From assembly GCF_004016505.1 (NCBI RefSeq), contig NZ_SACR01000004.1:620001-684000 (forward strand): a stretch of DNA of 64,000 nt, in the 5' to 3' direction. Below, one piece after another: positions 39,472 through 48,556 of the stretch. Each line of letters begins with the position of its first letter. The first letter of the stretch is position 1. The stretch comes from Rubrivivax rivuli (GTDB lineage Bacteria > Pseudomonadota > Gammaproteobacteria > Burkholderiales > Burkholderiaceae_C). The notes below the pieces were generated by a model. It worked only from the letters and a program-made list of their open reading frames with translations, was not told where the DNA came from and searched no databases. Position numbers and translations under genes: made by a program.

Positions 39472-40439
39472 GCGCCGCGCTGCTGCCGGTGCGCGTGGCG
39501 CGCAAGGCGCCCGAGGCCGAAGACATCTGTCGGCTGGAGCTGGTCTCCGCCGGCGGTGCGCCGCTGCCGCCCTTCAGCGCTGGCGCGCACATCGATGTGC
39601 ACCTGCCCGGCGGCCTGGTGCGCCAGTACTCGCTGTGCAACAACCCGGCCGAGGCCGGCCGCTACGTGCTGGGCGTGCTGCGCGAGCCGGCTTCGCGCGG
39701 GGGTTCGGTGGCGGTGCACGCGCACTTGAACGAAGGCGATGAACTGCTGATCAGCGCGCCGCGCAACCTCTTTCCCTTGGCCGAAGGCGCCAGCAGCCAC
39801 CTGTTGCTGGCCGGCGGCATCGGCCTCACGCCGTTGCTGGCCATGGCCGAGACGCTGGCCGCGCGTGGCGAGCCCTTTGCGCTGCACGTGGCGGCGCGCC
39901 ACGCCGGCCGGGTGGCCTTCCGCGAGCGCCTGCAGCAGGGCCCGCTGGCGCCTCACACGCAGCTGCACCTGGACGACGGCCCGCCTGCGCAACGCCTGGA
40001 CCTGCCGGCCCTGCTGGCCACGCCCGCTGCGGGGCAACACCTCTACGTGTGCGGGCCGGCGGGCTTCATCGCCGCGGTGCTGGACACGGCGCGCGTCCAG
40101 GGCTGGCCCGAGGCGCAACTGCATTGCGAACACTTCGGCGCCGCGCCTGCTGCGCCCGGTGCAGCGGCCGAGCGCCCCTTCGAGCTGCGCCTGGCGCGCA
40201 GCCAGCGCGTGGTAATGGTGTCGGCGCAGCAGACCGCCGCGCAGGCGCTCAACGCCGCGGGCATCTTCGTGCCCACGTCCTGCGAGCAGGGCATCTGCGG
40301 CACCTGCCTCACGCGCGTGCTGGAAGGCGAGTGCGAGCACCGCGACCAGTACCTGGAGCCCGAAGAACAGGCCGCGAACGACCAGTTCCTGCCTTGCTGC
40401 TCACGCGCCCGCAGCGCCGCCCTGGTGCTGGACCTCTGA
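39468..40439 (+). CDS. vanB: Vanillate O-demethylase reductase subunit VanB
   Basis: A 323-residue class IA reductase that passes electrons from NAD(P)H to VanA. It has an FMN-binding domain (RQYSLCNNP), a nucleotide-binding domain (LLAGGIGLTPLLAMAE) and a C-terminal plant-type 2Fe-2S ferredoxin (CEQGICGTC, with the fourth ligand in FLPCC). It overlaps vanA by 4 bases and ends the vanAB operon, convergent with the feruloyl-CoA synthetase gene. Confidence 0.93.
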   Translation: MSAALLPVRVARKAPEAEDICRLELVSAGGAPLPPFSAGAHIDVHLPGGLVRQYSLCNNPAEAGRYVLGVLREPASRGGSVAVHAHLNEGDELLISAPRNLFPLAEGASSHLLLAGGIGLTPLLAMAETLAARGEPFALHVAARHAGRVAFRERLQQGPLAPHTQLHLDDGPPAQRLDLPALLATPAAGQHLYVCGPAGFIAAVLDTARVQGWPEAQLHCEHFGAAPAAPGAAAERPFELRLARSQRVVMVSAQQTAAQALNAAGIFVPTSCEQGICGTCLTRVLEGECEHRDQYLEPEEQAANDQFLPCCSRARSAALVLDL

Positions 40440-40441
40440 AG

Positions 40442-40469
40442 CCGGCCGCGCTGCTGGCTGCGCGGCCGG
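40442..40469. terminator. Possible bidirectional terminator between vanB and the convergent CoA ligase
   Basis: CCGGCCGCGC and GCGCGGCCGG form a perfect 10-bp stem with an 8-base loop in the 37-base gap between two convergent genes. The T tract is weak (TGTTGCTT). Confidence 0.5.
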
Positions 40470-40476
40470 TGTTGCT

Positions 40477-42381
40477 TCAGCGGGCGGCCCGCAGCACGCG
40501 CGGGTCGGGCGGGCTCTCGGCGTAGAGCGCCTCCACCGCCGCCGCGCGGCGCTTGAGCACCGCGCGCTGGTTCAGCGAGCCCTTGTCGGTGACTTCGCCC
40601 GCTGCAGCCAAGGGCGCGTCGTCCAGCAGCAGCAGGCGTGTGACGCGGTTGCTGCTGCCGGTGCCTGCTGCGGCCAGCTGGTCCAGCCAGCGCTGCGCCC
40701 AAGCGCGCACCGCGGGGTGGCCCGCCAGCGCGGCCAGCGCTGCGCCCGGGCCGAGTTCGGGCGCGAGCTGCGCCGCCCCCGGCGCCAGGAAGACGAGCAG
40801 GCCGAGGCTGTCGCGCCCATCGCCGGTGAGCACCACGTCGTGCACCACCGGCAGGGCCGCCACCATCGCGTGGGCACGCACCGCGCTCACGCTGACCCAG
40901 GTGCCGCTGATGAGCTTGAAGTCTTCGGCGATCCGGCCATCGAAGCGCAGGCCCTGACCAGGCTCGGCCGCGCTGATGAAAACCGCGGCGTCGCCGCTGC
41001 ACAGGTAGCCTTCTTCGTCGAAGGTCTCGGCCTGCAACTCGGGCTGGCGCCAGTAGCCGGGCGTGATGCTCGGACCGCGGTAGCGCACCTCGAGCTTGTC
41101 GCCCACGGGCACGAGCTTGAGGTCCAGCCCCGGCGCCGGCAGCCCGATGACGCCCGCCTGCCAACCCGGCCGGTGGTGCGAGACGGCAAAGGGCGCCGTC
41201 TCCGTCATGCCCAGGCCCATGGTCATGGGCACGCGGCAGCCCAGGGTCTGCACGGCCAGGGTGTCGAAGGCCTCGATCACCGCCTGCGGCATGGCCGCGC
41301 CGGCGGCGAACACCAGGCGCAGTTCGCGGAACACGGTCTCGCGCAGCGCAGCGTCTTGCGCGAGCTGCTGCGTCAGCATCTCCAGGCCCTTGGGCACGGT
41401 GTAGATGGCCGTGGGCGAGATCTCGCGCAGGTTGGCCACCGTCTCGGCCATGCCCTCGGGCGTGGGCTTGCCTTCGTCGATGTAGAGCGTGCCGCCGTTG
41501 CGCAGCACCAGGCCCAGGTTGCTGTTGCCGCCGGCGGTGTGGTGCCAGGGCAGCCAGTCCACCAGCACCGGCGGCACCTGCTCCAGGAAGGGGTAGCACT
41601 GCGCATACATCTGCTGGTTGCTGCAGAGCATGCGGTGGGTGTTGACCACGGCCTTGGGCGCCTGCGTGGAACCGGAGGTGAAGAGGAACTTGGCCACGGT
41701 GTCGCCGTCCACCGCCGCATGCGCTGCCGCCACGGCCGGCGTGGGCACGGTGGCCTGCAGCGTGTCGAAGGCCAGCGTGGGCCGGCCCTGCAGCGCCGCC
41801 GGCAGCGGGCTGGGCAGGGCCTGCCCGGTGCGGCCCAGCAGCACGGGCACATCGGCCGGCACGGCCAGGCTGATGGCCGCGGCGAAGCGACCGGCGTCAC
41901 CCGCATACACCAGCCCCGGCGTGAGCCGCGTGGCCGCGTGCACCACGCGCGCGGCGCTGGGGTCCAGCAGCGCATATGCGGGCGAGACCGGCGCCACCGG
42001 CACGCCCACGTGCAGCGCGGCCAGCGTGAGCAGCGCGTGTTCCAGGCTGTTGCCCGAGAGGATCACCAAGGGCCGCTCGGCCGAGAGCCCCAGGTCCAGC
42101 AGGGCCTGCGAGAGCGCCTGTACACGCGCCAGCGTCTGCGCGTAGTCCAGCCGCAGCCAGGGGCGGCCGGCTTCGGCGCTGCGCTGCGCCAGGAAGGTGT
42201 GCGCGGGCCGCTCGGCCGCCCAGCGCACCAGGTGCATGGTGAAGGCTTTGGGGTAGGGCGCCAGCGCTTGCGGCGCGCGCAGGTGCCAGCCACCACCGGG
42301 CAGCGGCCGGCACTCGGCCTCGTAGGGGCCGAAGGCCACCTCGCGGTAGGGCGCGCCGTGGGCTGGCCGCTCAGTCGCCAC
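40477..42381 (-). CDS. Feruloyl-CoA synthetase, paralogue 1
   Basis: A 634-residue ANL-superfamily CoA ligase of the feruloyl-CoA synthase type. The AMP-binding P-loop [37 protein letters not shown] and a C-terminal [19 protein letters not shown] are visible; the last is characteristic of the family. It would activate ferulate, p-coumarate or caffeate to the CoA thioester. The GTG at 42381 overlaps the hydratase stop and has AAGGTG upstream; GTG 42399 is an alternative. It forms a two-gene operon with the enoyl-CoA hydratase. Exact acid specificity is inferred. Confidence 0.85.
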   Translation of the reverse strand: MATERPAHGAPYREVAFGPYEAECRPLPGGGWHLRAPQALAPYPKAFTMHLVRWAAERPAHTFLAQRSAEAGRPWLRLDYAQTLARVQALSQALLDLGLSAERPLVILSGNSLEHALLTLAALHVGVPVAPVSPAYALLDPSAARVVHAATRLTPGLVYAGDAGRFAAAISLAVPADVPVLLGRTGQALPSPLPAALQGRPTLAFDTLQATVPTPAVAAAHAAVDGDTVAKFLFTSGSTQAPKAVVNTHRMLCSNQQMYAQCYPFLEQVPPVLVDWLPWHHTAGGNSNLGLVLRNGGTLYIDEGKPTPEGMAETVANLREISPTAIYTVPKGLEMLTQQLAQDAALRETVFRELRLVFAAGAAMPQAVIEAFDTLAVQTLGCRVPMTMGLGMTETAPFAVSHHRPGWQAGVIGLPAPGLDLKLVPVGDKLEVRYRGPSITPGYWRQPELQAETFDEEGYLCSGDAAVFISAAEPGQGLRFDGRIAEDFKLISGTWVSVSAVRAHAMVAALPVVHDVVLTGDGRDSLGLLVFLAPGAAQLAPELGPGAALAALAGHPAVRAWAQRWLDQLAAAGTGSSNRVTRLLLLDDAPLAAAGEVTDKGSLNQRAVLKRRAAAVEALYAESPPDPRVLRAAR

Positions 42382-43168
42382 GCTGCACCTTGGCTGCACG
42401 TTTGGCCAGGAAGGCCTGCACCCGCTGCTTGGCCTCGGGTTCCGATTGCGTCACCGCGGCCATCAGCGATTCCGTCATCAGGCCGTGGCTCATCGGTTGC
42501 TCGGCGATCAGGGGCAAGGCGCGCAGGATGGCGTAGTTCGACATCGGCGCGTTGTCGGCGATGCGCAGCGCCAGCTCATGCGCCTTGGCCAGGCCGGTGC
42601 CGGTGGCCACGGTGTAGTGCGTCAGGCCGATGGCGAAGGCCTCAGCAGCGCTGTAGGTGCGGCCGGTGAGCATCATCTCGGTGACGCGCGAGAAGCCGAT
42701 GAGCTTGCTCACACGCACCGAGCCGCCACCGCCCAGGAAGATGCCGCGCCGGCCCTCGGGCAAACCGAAGTAGGCGTTGTCTTCGGCCACGCGCACGTGG
42801 GCACAGGCCGCCAGTTCGAGCCCACCGCCCACCACGGCGCCCTGCAGCACCGCCACCACGGGCACACGCCCGAACTGCAGCTGCTCGAAGACGCGGTACC
42901 AGGCGTGCGAATGCTGCACGCCTTCGGCGGCCGACATCTCGGGCACCTCGGAGAGGTCGAGCCCGGCGCTGAAGTGCTCGCCGCGCGCCGCCAGCACCAC
43001 CACGCCCACGGTGGCTGGCAGCGTGGCGATGCAGCGCTCCAGCTCGGCCACCATCGCCAGGCTGATGGCGTTGCGCTTGTCGGGGCGGTTCAGCGTCAGC
43101 TCGGCCACGCGGCCGTGCAATTGCACCGTGACCAACGGCGCTGTGTTCGGGTTCAGGGCTTGCAACAT
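42371..43168 (-). CDS. Enoyl-CoA hydratase (crotonase family)
   Basis: A 265-residue crotonase-fold protein. The oxyanion segment GGGLELA supplies E118 and the PEGRRGIFLGGGG segment supplies E138, 20 residues apart, like Glu144 and Glu164 of classical hydratases. Feruloyl-CoA hydratase-lyase (Ech/HCHL) normally lacks the first glutamate, so simple hydration of feruloyl-CoA in a beta-oxidative route is more likely here than direct cleavage to vanillin. It lies first in an operon with feruloyl-CoA synthetase. Element C lies 33 bases upstream of its start. Confidence 0.83.
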   Translation of the reverse strand: MLQALNPNTAPLVTVQLHGRVAELTLNRPDKRNAISLAMVAELERCIATLPATVGVVVLAARGEHFSAGLDLSEVPEMSAAEGVQHSHAWYRVFEQLQFGRVPVVAVLQGAVVGGGLELAACAHVRVAEDNAYFGLPEGRRGIFLGGGGSVRVSKLIGFSRVTEMMLTGRTYSAAEAFAIGLTHYTVATGTGLAKAHELALRIADNAPMSNYAILRALPLIAEQPMSHGLMTESLMAAVTQSEPEAKQRVQAFLAKRAAKVQRGD

Positions 43169-43201
43169 CGGAGGGGGGCACCGCAGCAGGGGTGCATGTA
43201 A

Positions 43202-43220
43202 TTAACGAAGCTAACGATAA
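43202..43220 (-). promoter_or_regulatory. Candidate shared operator/promoter element C
   Basis: Minus-strand TTATCGTTAGCTTCGTTAA, ending 33 bases before the hydratase start. It matches element B at 14 of 19 positions and resembles element A. It sits in the divergent gap between the hydratase operon and the sigma-54 activator gene. Confidence 0.5.
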
Positions 43221-43381
43221 GTGTAGCTTTATGAAGCGGGCGACTCAAGCCCAGAATGCCAGCGATCGAGGGGCTGCACCCGGTGCTTACCCTGGCAAGG
43301 CCTTGAACACAGCGCGACCGCCCCCCACACTCTGCATCGGGGCCCCGGTGGTGGGGTTCCGCTGCTTTGCTGCTGCTGCGC

Positions 43382-45193
43382 ATGCCCATGTCCAAACCGC
43401 TCTTGTCCCGTGTTTCCCTGGCCGAAGTCTCGCGCCGCACTGGCGCCCTGATGGGCCGTGGCGAGCCGGTGCCCGGTGGCGAAGGCGCGCAGCCCTCACC
43501 GCGCCTGGCCGACATCACCGAGTGCCTGTTCTTCTCGCCCGGTGATGGCCGCATCTGGCTGAACGACCAGCGCATGGTGCTGATGCACAGCGCCTCGATG
43601 GGCACCCTGCGGCGCGAACTCATCGAGACCCTGGGCCTGGAACGCGCGCGCGGCCTGCTCACCCGCACCGGCTACGAATCCGGCGCGCGCGACGCGCAGC
43701 TGGTGCGCGAGCGCTGGCCCGACGGCGGGCTCTTCGAGGTCTTCATGGCCGGCACGAAGCTGCACGCGCTGGAGGGGGTGGTGAAGGTCGAGCCCGTGGC
43801 CTACGAGATCGACCCCGACAGCGGCCACTACCACGGTGAGTTCCTCTGGCACCACGCCAGCGAGGACGACGAGCACATCCAGGCCTACGGCGTGGGCACC
43901 GAGCCCGCCTGCTGGATGCAGCTGGGTTACGCCATGGGTTATGTCACCGGCATGATGGGCCGGCTGGTGGTCTTCCGCGAGGTGGAATGCCGCTCGATGG
44001 GCGCGCAGCGCTGCCGCGTGGTGGGCAAGACCGCCGAAGCCTGGGGCGACGTGAGCGAAGACCTGCGCTATCTCAACGCACAGGATTTCCTGGCCACGCG
44101 CACGCACGGCAACGCACCGCGTGCGGTGCTGGGCACGCCGGCGCTGGCGCGTGCCGAGGGCGGCGGCGACATGGTGGGCGTGTCTTCGGCCTTCAAGGCT
44201 GCCTGCCACATGCTCAGCCGCGTGGCGCCGACCAAGGCCACCGTGCTGTTCACCGGTGAATCGGGCGTGGGCAAGGAGATGTTTGCGGCCACGCTGCACC
44301 GCATCAGCCCGCGACGCGAGCAGCCTTTCGTGGCGGTGAACTGCGCGGCTATCCCCGAGAACCTGGTGGAGTCCGAACTGTTCGGCGTCGAGCGCGGGGC
44401 TTTCACCGGGGCCACCGTCTCGCGGCCCGGGCGCTTCGAACGCGCGCATGGCGGCACGCTGTTCCTGGACGAGATCGGCACGCTCAGCCTGGTGAGCCAG
44501 GGCAAGCTGCTGCGGGCGCTGCAGCAGGGCGAGATCGAGCGCGTGGGCGGCTCGCGCACCGTGGCGGTGGACGTGCGCGTGATCGCCGCCACCAACGTGG
44601 ACCTGCGCGCCGAGGTGCAGGCCGGGCGCTTCCGTGAAGACCTGTTCTACCGGCTGGATGTGTACCCCATCCACCTGCCGCGGCTGCGTGAGCGCCGCGA
44701 GGACATCCCGCTGCTCATGAGCCACTTCCTGGACCTGTATGCGCGCCTGCACGGCCGCCGCCTGCTGGGCTACACGCCGCGGGCCGTGAAGGCCCTGCTG
44801 GGTTATGCCTTCCCGGGCAACATCCGCGAACTGCAGAACATGGTGGAGCGCGGCGTCATCAGTGCCGAGGAAGGCGGCGTGATCGACCTGCCGCACATGC
44901 TGCGCCGCGAGCACATGGTCGACGGCGAGCAGTTCGGCATCAGCAGTGCCGGCGGTCTGGCGGCGATGGACCACGCGCCAGCGATGCAAGACACCGCCGA
45001 GGAAGACCTGCTGGAACGGCTGGCCGACCCCCAGACAGGCACGCTCGATCTGGCTGCGCTGGAGCGCCGCCTGATGTCCGAAGCCGTGGCCAGTGCGGGC
45101 CAGAACCTCTCGGCCGCAGCGCGCAGGCTCGGGCTCACGCGGGCGCAGCTGGCCTACCGCCTGCGCGCGGCCGGCGACAGCGCGGCCGGCTGA
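43382..45193 (+). CDS. XylR/DmpR-family sigma-54-dependent activator
   Basis: A 603-residue three-domain activator. The N-terminal sensor comprises an XylR_N segment and a V4R region ([15 protein letters not shown]) that bind aromatic effectors directly. The central AAA+ domain has Walker A GESGVGKE at residues 292-299 and the sigma-54 contact GAFTGA at 339-344. A Fis-type HTH ([21 protein letters not shown]) ends the protein. It is the only sigma-54 activator in the window, and the perfect sigma-54 promoter with enhancer-like sites at 28.2-28.4 kb is its likely target. ATG 43382 was chosen over 43388; no clear Shine-Dalgarno is seen. Confidence 0.92.
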   Translation: MPMSKPLLSRVSLAEVSRRTGALMGRGEPVPGGEGAQPSPRLADITECLFFSPGDGRIWLNDQRMVLMHSASMGTLRRELIETLGLERARGLLTRTGYESGARDAQLVRERWPDGGLFEVFMAGTKLHALEGVVKVEPVAYEIDPDSGHYHGEFLWHHASEDDEHIQAYGVGTEPACWMQLGYAMGYVTGMMGRLVVFREVECRSMGAQRCRVVGKTAEAWGDVSEDLRYLNAQDFLATRTHGNAPRAVLGTPALARAEGGGDMVGVSSAFKAACHMLSRVAPTKATVLFTGESGVGKEMFAATLHRISPRREQPFVAVNCAAIPENLVESELFGVERGAFTGATVSRPGRFERAHGGTLFLDEIGTLSLVSQGKLLRALQQGEIERVGGSRTVAVDVRVIAATNVDLRAEVQAGRFREDLFYRLDVYPIHLPRLRERREDIPLLMSHFLDLYARLHGRRLLGYTPRAVKALLGYAFPGNIRELQNMVERGVISAEEGGVIDLPHMLRREHMVDGEQFGISSAGGLAAMDHAPAMQDTAEEDLLERLADPQTGTLDLAALERRLMSEAVASAGQNLSAAARRLGLTRAQLAYRLRAAGDSAAG

Positions 45194-45215
45194 AGAACGG
45201 CGCTGGGGCGCGCGC

Positions 45216-45983
45216 TCAGCGCGGCGCCATGCGCAGCGCGCCGTCGAGGCGGATCACCTCGCCATTGAGGTGCCCGTTCTCCACGGCGTGCGCGGCCAGC
45301 GCGGCGAACTCGGCCGGGTCGCCCAGGCGCTTGGGGAAGGGGATGGCCGAGGCCAGCGACTTCTGCACCTCCTCGGGCAACTCGGCCAGCAGCGGCGTGC
45401 GGAAGATGCCCGGCGCCAGCGTCACCACGCGCAGACCCCATTGCGCCAGGTCGCGCGCCAGCGGCAGCGTCATCGAGACCAGGCCCCCTTTGCTGGCGGC
45501 ATAGGCCTCCTGGCCCACCTGGCCGTCGAAGGCGGCCACCGAGGCGGTGTTGACGATGACGCCACGCTCGCCGTGCGCGTCCAGCGGCTCCAGCACCGCG
45601 GCGCGCGCCGCGAACAGGCGCAGCATGTTGTAGGTGCCCACGAGGTTGATCTCCACCACGCGGCGGAAGTCGGCCAGCGGAGCGGGCCGCCCGTCCTTGC
45701 CGATGACGCGCTTGGCGCCGCCGACACCGGCGATGTTCATCAGCATGCGCGCCGGGCCGTGCGCCGCGGCGGCGGCCTCCAGCGCGGCCTCGGCCTGGTC
45801 TTCCTGCGTGATGTCGCAGCGCAGGGCCAGGCCACCGATGTCGGCGGCCACGCGCTGCGCGGCTTCGAACTGCACGTCGAGCACGGCCACACGCGCGCCG
45901 CGGCGGGCCAGTTCGCGGGCCACGGCCTCGCCGAGGCCGGAGCCGCCGCCTGTGACGAGGGCGGCGTGGGGGGCGATGTTCAT
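45216..45983 (-). CDS. SDR, 3-hydroxyacyl-CoA dehydrogenase (HSD10)-like
   Basis: A 255-residue classical SDR with GGGSGLGEA (nucleotide binding), NTASVAAFDGQVGQ and the YAASK catalytic pair. The style (ALVTGGGSGLGEAVARELA, APGIFRTPLLAELP, LNGEVIRLDGALRMAPR) is that of type II 3-hydroxyacyl-CoA dehydrogenases. Beside a feruloyl-CoA synthetase paralogue it could oxidise the 3-hydroxy-acyl-CoA formed by the hydratase. It lies 43 bases after the ligase and is convergent with the activator gene. Substrate inferred. Confidence 0.8.
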   Translation of the reverse strand: MNIAPHAALVTGGGSGLGEAVARELARRGARVAVLDVQFEAAQRVAADIGGLALRCDITQEDQAEAALEAAAAAHGPARMLMNIAGVGGAKRVIGKDGRPAPLADFRRVVEINLVGTYNMLRLFAARAAVLEPLDAHGERGVIVNTASVAAFDGQVGQEAYAASKGGLVSMTLPLARDLAQWGLRVVTLAPGIFRTPLLAELPEEVQKSLASAIPFPKRLGDPAEFAALAAHAVENGHLNGEVIRLDGALRMAPR

Positions 45984-46026
45984 GTCAGGGGGCTTTCGGG
46001 AAGGGCGTTGCGCGGGCCGGCGGCGT

Positions 46027-47913
46027 TCAGGGCTTGCGCGGGCGCAGCACGGGCGGCAGGGCGGCGCCGGCGGGCGCTTCGCCCCACAGGTGCGCCACGA
46101 GTTCGGCGCGGTGCGCCAGCACGGCGCGCTGGTTGATGCTGCCTTTGTCAGTGACTTCGCCGCGGTCGATGTGGGGCGGTTCGTGCAGCACCAGCAGCCG
46201 CGCAGGGCGGTTGGCGCTGCCGGTGCCGGCGGCCCACAGGCGGTTGAGCAGGTCCTGGAAGAAGGCCACCACGGGCGGCGCCTGCAGCACGTCATGGGCA
46301 TCCAGGTCGGCCCCCAGGCCGAAGAGCCGCCGCGCTTCTTCGACGCGCGGGAAGATCATCAAGCCGAGGTCGTCGCGGTCGATGCCGGCCACCACGGCGT
46401 CCTGCACCAGCGGGTCGCCGGCGGCGATGACGGCCGCGCGCAGCGGCCCCACGCTCACGAAGGTGCCGCTGCTGAGCTTGAAGTCTTCGGCGATGCGGCC
46501 ATCGAAAGCCAGGCCGCCTTGCGGCTGGCTGGGGTCTATCCACACCACGGCGTCGCCGGTGCGGTAGTAGCCCTCGTCGTCGAAGGCTTCGGCCGTCTGC
46601 TGCGGTGCGCGCCAGTAGCCCGGCATCACGTTGGGGCCTTGGAAGCGCACCTCGGTCTTGCCGCTGTCCTCGGCATTGGGCACGAGCTTCACCGTCACGC
46701 CGGGGCAGGGCAGGCCGATGTGGCCCGAGCGCACCTCGTGGCCCACCGCGAACATGCAGGAGGGCGCGGTCTCCGTCATGCCCAGGCCGGTGATCATCGG
46801 CACGCGCTCGCCGCGCGCAGCCACGGCCAGCGCGTCGATGCGGTTCCACACCGCCTGCGAGAGCCCCGCGCCGGCGTACATGAAGCAGCGCACGCGGCTG
46901 AAGAAGGTGTCGCGCAGCGCGCTGTCGGCCTCCATCGCGGTGGCCAGTTCTTCGAAGCCCTTGGGCACGTTGAAGTACATCGTCGGCGCGATCTCGCGCA
47001 GGTTGGCCAGCGTCTGCGCCATGCCCTTGGGCGTGGGTTTGCCTTCGTCGATGTAGAGCGTGCCGCCGTTGTTCAGCACCAGGCCCACGTTGTGGTTGCC
47101 GCCGAAGGTGTGGTTCCAGGGCAGCCAGTCCACCAGCACCGGCGGCTCGTCGGCGATGAAGGCCAGGGTCTGGCGCAGCATCTGCTGGTTGGCGCAGATC
47201 ATGCGATGCGTGTTGATCACGCCCTTGGGCGCCTTGGTGCTGCCTGAGGTGAAGAGGAACTTGACGATGGTGTTGGGCCCGGTGGCCGCATGCGCTGTGG
47301 CGGCGGCCGCGCCGGGTGCCGTGGCCAGCAGGGCCGAGAAGGCATGCACGGGCCGGCTGCCGAGCGTTGCGGTGCCGATGTCGGCCACGGCGTCGTCGGG
47401 CATCACCACACAGGCATCGGCCGGCGCCACGGCCTCGATGGCGCGGCGGTAGGCCGGCGTGGCCGCGAACACCAGCCCTGGCGTGGTGACGCCCAGGATG
47501 TGCCGCAGCTTGGCGAAATCCTGCGACACCAGCGAGTAGGCCGGCGACACCGGCACGAAAGGCACGCCCACCCACATCGCGCCCAGGCTCAGCGTCAGGT
47601 GCTCCAGGTCGTTGTCGGAGAGGATGGCCAGGGGCCGCTCGGCCGAGAGCCCCTGGTCCAGCAGCCACTGCCCCACGGCCTGCGCGCGCTGCAGCATCTG
47701 CGCGTAGGTGAGGGTGATCCACGGGCCGTGCCCGCCGGCCCGGCGCGCGGCGAACACACGCTCGGGCGTGCGTTCGGCGTGCTCGCGCAGGCGGTCACTC
47801 AGGCGCGTGGCGTGGGCTTGCAGCGGTTCGGTGGAGCGCAGCAGCACGCTGCCGTCGGCGCGGTGTTCGATCTCGGCGCGCAGGCAGCCGCCAAAGAGAC
47901 TGGGCGTGGTCAT
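46027..47913 (-). CDS. Feruloyl-CoA synthetase, paralogue 2
   Basis: A 628-residue ANL-superfamily CoA ligase close in design to paralogue 1: [60 protein letters not shown]. Both therefore belong to the feruloyl-CoA synthase group. ATG 47913 was chosen because the palindrome at 47932-47946 lies just upstream and the conserved sequence begins soon after; an ATG at 47991 would run through that palindrome. It leads a two-gene operon with the SDR and is divergent from a MarR gene. Confidence 0.85.
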   Translation of the reverse strand: MTTPSLFGGCLRAEIEHRADGSVLLRSTEPLQAHATRLSDRLREHAERTPERVFAARRAGGHGPWITLTYAQMLQRAQAVGQWLLDQGLSAERPLAILSDNDLEHLTLSLGAMWVGVPFVPVSPAYSLVSQDFAKLRHILGVTTPGLVFAATPAYRRAIEAVAPADACVVMPDDAVADIGTATLGSRPVHAFSALLATAPGAAAATAHAATGPNTIVKFLFTSGSTKAPKGVINTHRMICANQQMLRQTLAFIADEPPVLVDWLPWNHTFGGNHNVGLVLNNGGTLYIDEGKPTPKGMAQTLANLREIAPTMYFNVPKGFEELATAMEADSALRDTFFSRVRCFMYAGAGLSQAVWNRIDALAVAARGERVPMITGLGMTETAPSCMFAVGHEVRSGHIGLPCPGVTVKLVPNAEDSGKTEVRFQGPNVMPGYWRAPQQTAEAFDDEGYYRTGDAVVWIDPSQPQGGLAFDGRIAEDFKLSSGTFVSVGPLRAAVIAAGDPLVQDAVVAGIDRDDLGLMIFPRVEEARRLFGLGADLDAHDVLQAPPVVAFFQDLLNRLWAAGTGSANRPARLLVLHEPPHIDRGEVTDKGSINQRAVLAHRAELVAHLWGEAPAGAALPPVLRPRKP

Positions 47914-47931
47914 GGGTGTGCATGCTAGATA

Positions 47932-47946
47932 GTTCAGGAACTGAAC
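47932..47946. promoter_or_regulatory. Candidate MarR operator between ligase 2 and marR
   Basis: GTTCAG-GAA-CTGAAC is a perfect 6+6 inverted repeat with a three-base spacer, 18 bases before the ligase start and in the gap shared with a divergent MarR gene. Such placement is typical for MarR operators that control both directions. Confidence 0.65.
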
Positions 47947-48067
47947 CATTATCGGGTTTTCCCGCGCCCGTGTCGCCGGGCCTTGGCGCACATCTCGCTA
48001 GCATTGCCGGCATGTTGAAGCCTCGCCGTTGCGCGCGCCCTGAACCCTGTGCCCGGTGGGCTGGCCC

Positions 48068-48556
48068 ATGCCCAAAAGCCGCCTGAACGCCACCGCTGAC
48101 GAAACCCCGGCTGGACACCTGGCTGCAGCCGGCCTGCGCCATGTGTTGGGCTACCAGCTGGCGCAGGCGGGGGTGGTGTGCACGCGTGTCTTCATGCGCG
48201 AGGTGGGCGATGCGCACGACCTGCGCCCGGTGGAGTACACGGTGCTGCACCTGATTGCGGAGAACCCGGCCTGTTCGTCGGTGCGGCTGGCCAAGGCGCT
48301 CTCGGTCACCAAGCCCAACATCACGATGTGGGTGGAGCGCCTGGTGGCGCGCGGCCTGGTGCAGCGCACGCCCAGCGCTAGCGACAAACGCTCGCACGAG
48401 CTGCGCGCCACGGCCGCCGGCGCGGCCCTGGTGGCCCGGGCCACGCAGAGCCTGGTGGCCGGCGAGGCGGCAGCGCTGGCGCACCTGAGCCCCGGTGAAC
48501 GCGTGATGCTGGCCGAACTGCTGCACAAGCTGGCGCGCGGTGCCGCGCGCAGCTAG
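48068..48556 (+). CDS. MarR-family transcriptional regulator (divergent from ligase 2)
   Basis: A 162-residue winged-helix regulator (SSVRLAKALSVTKPNITMWVERLVARGLVQR; wing SASDKRSHELRAT). Divergent pairing with a feruloyl-CoA synthetase recalls FerC/HcaR-type regulators that sense hydroxycinnamoyl-CoA; this is inference. ATG 48068 was chosen over a GTG at 48056. Its TAG stop directly abuts the stop of the convergent nnr gene with no gap. Confidence 0.87.
   Translation: MPKSRLNATADETPAGHLAAAGLRHVLGYQLAQAGVVCTRVFMREVGDAHDLRPVEYTVLHLIAENPACSSVRLAKALSVTKPNITMWVERLVARGLVQRTPSASDKRSHELRATAAGAALVARATQSLVAGEAAALAHLSPGERVMLAELLHKLARGAARS

Noticed and set aside
43292-43305. TGGCAAGGCCTTGA as a second sigma-54 promoter before the activator gene.
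   Set aside because: The spacing is one base short and the -12 GC is GA, so it fails the two invariant positions.
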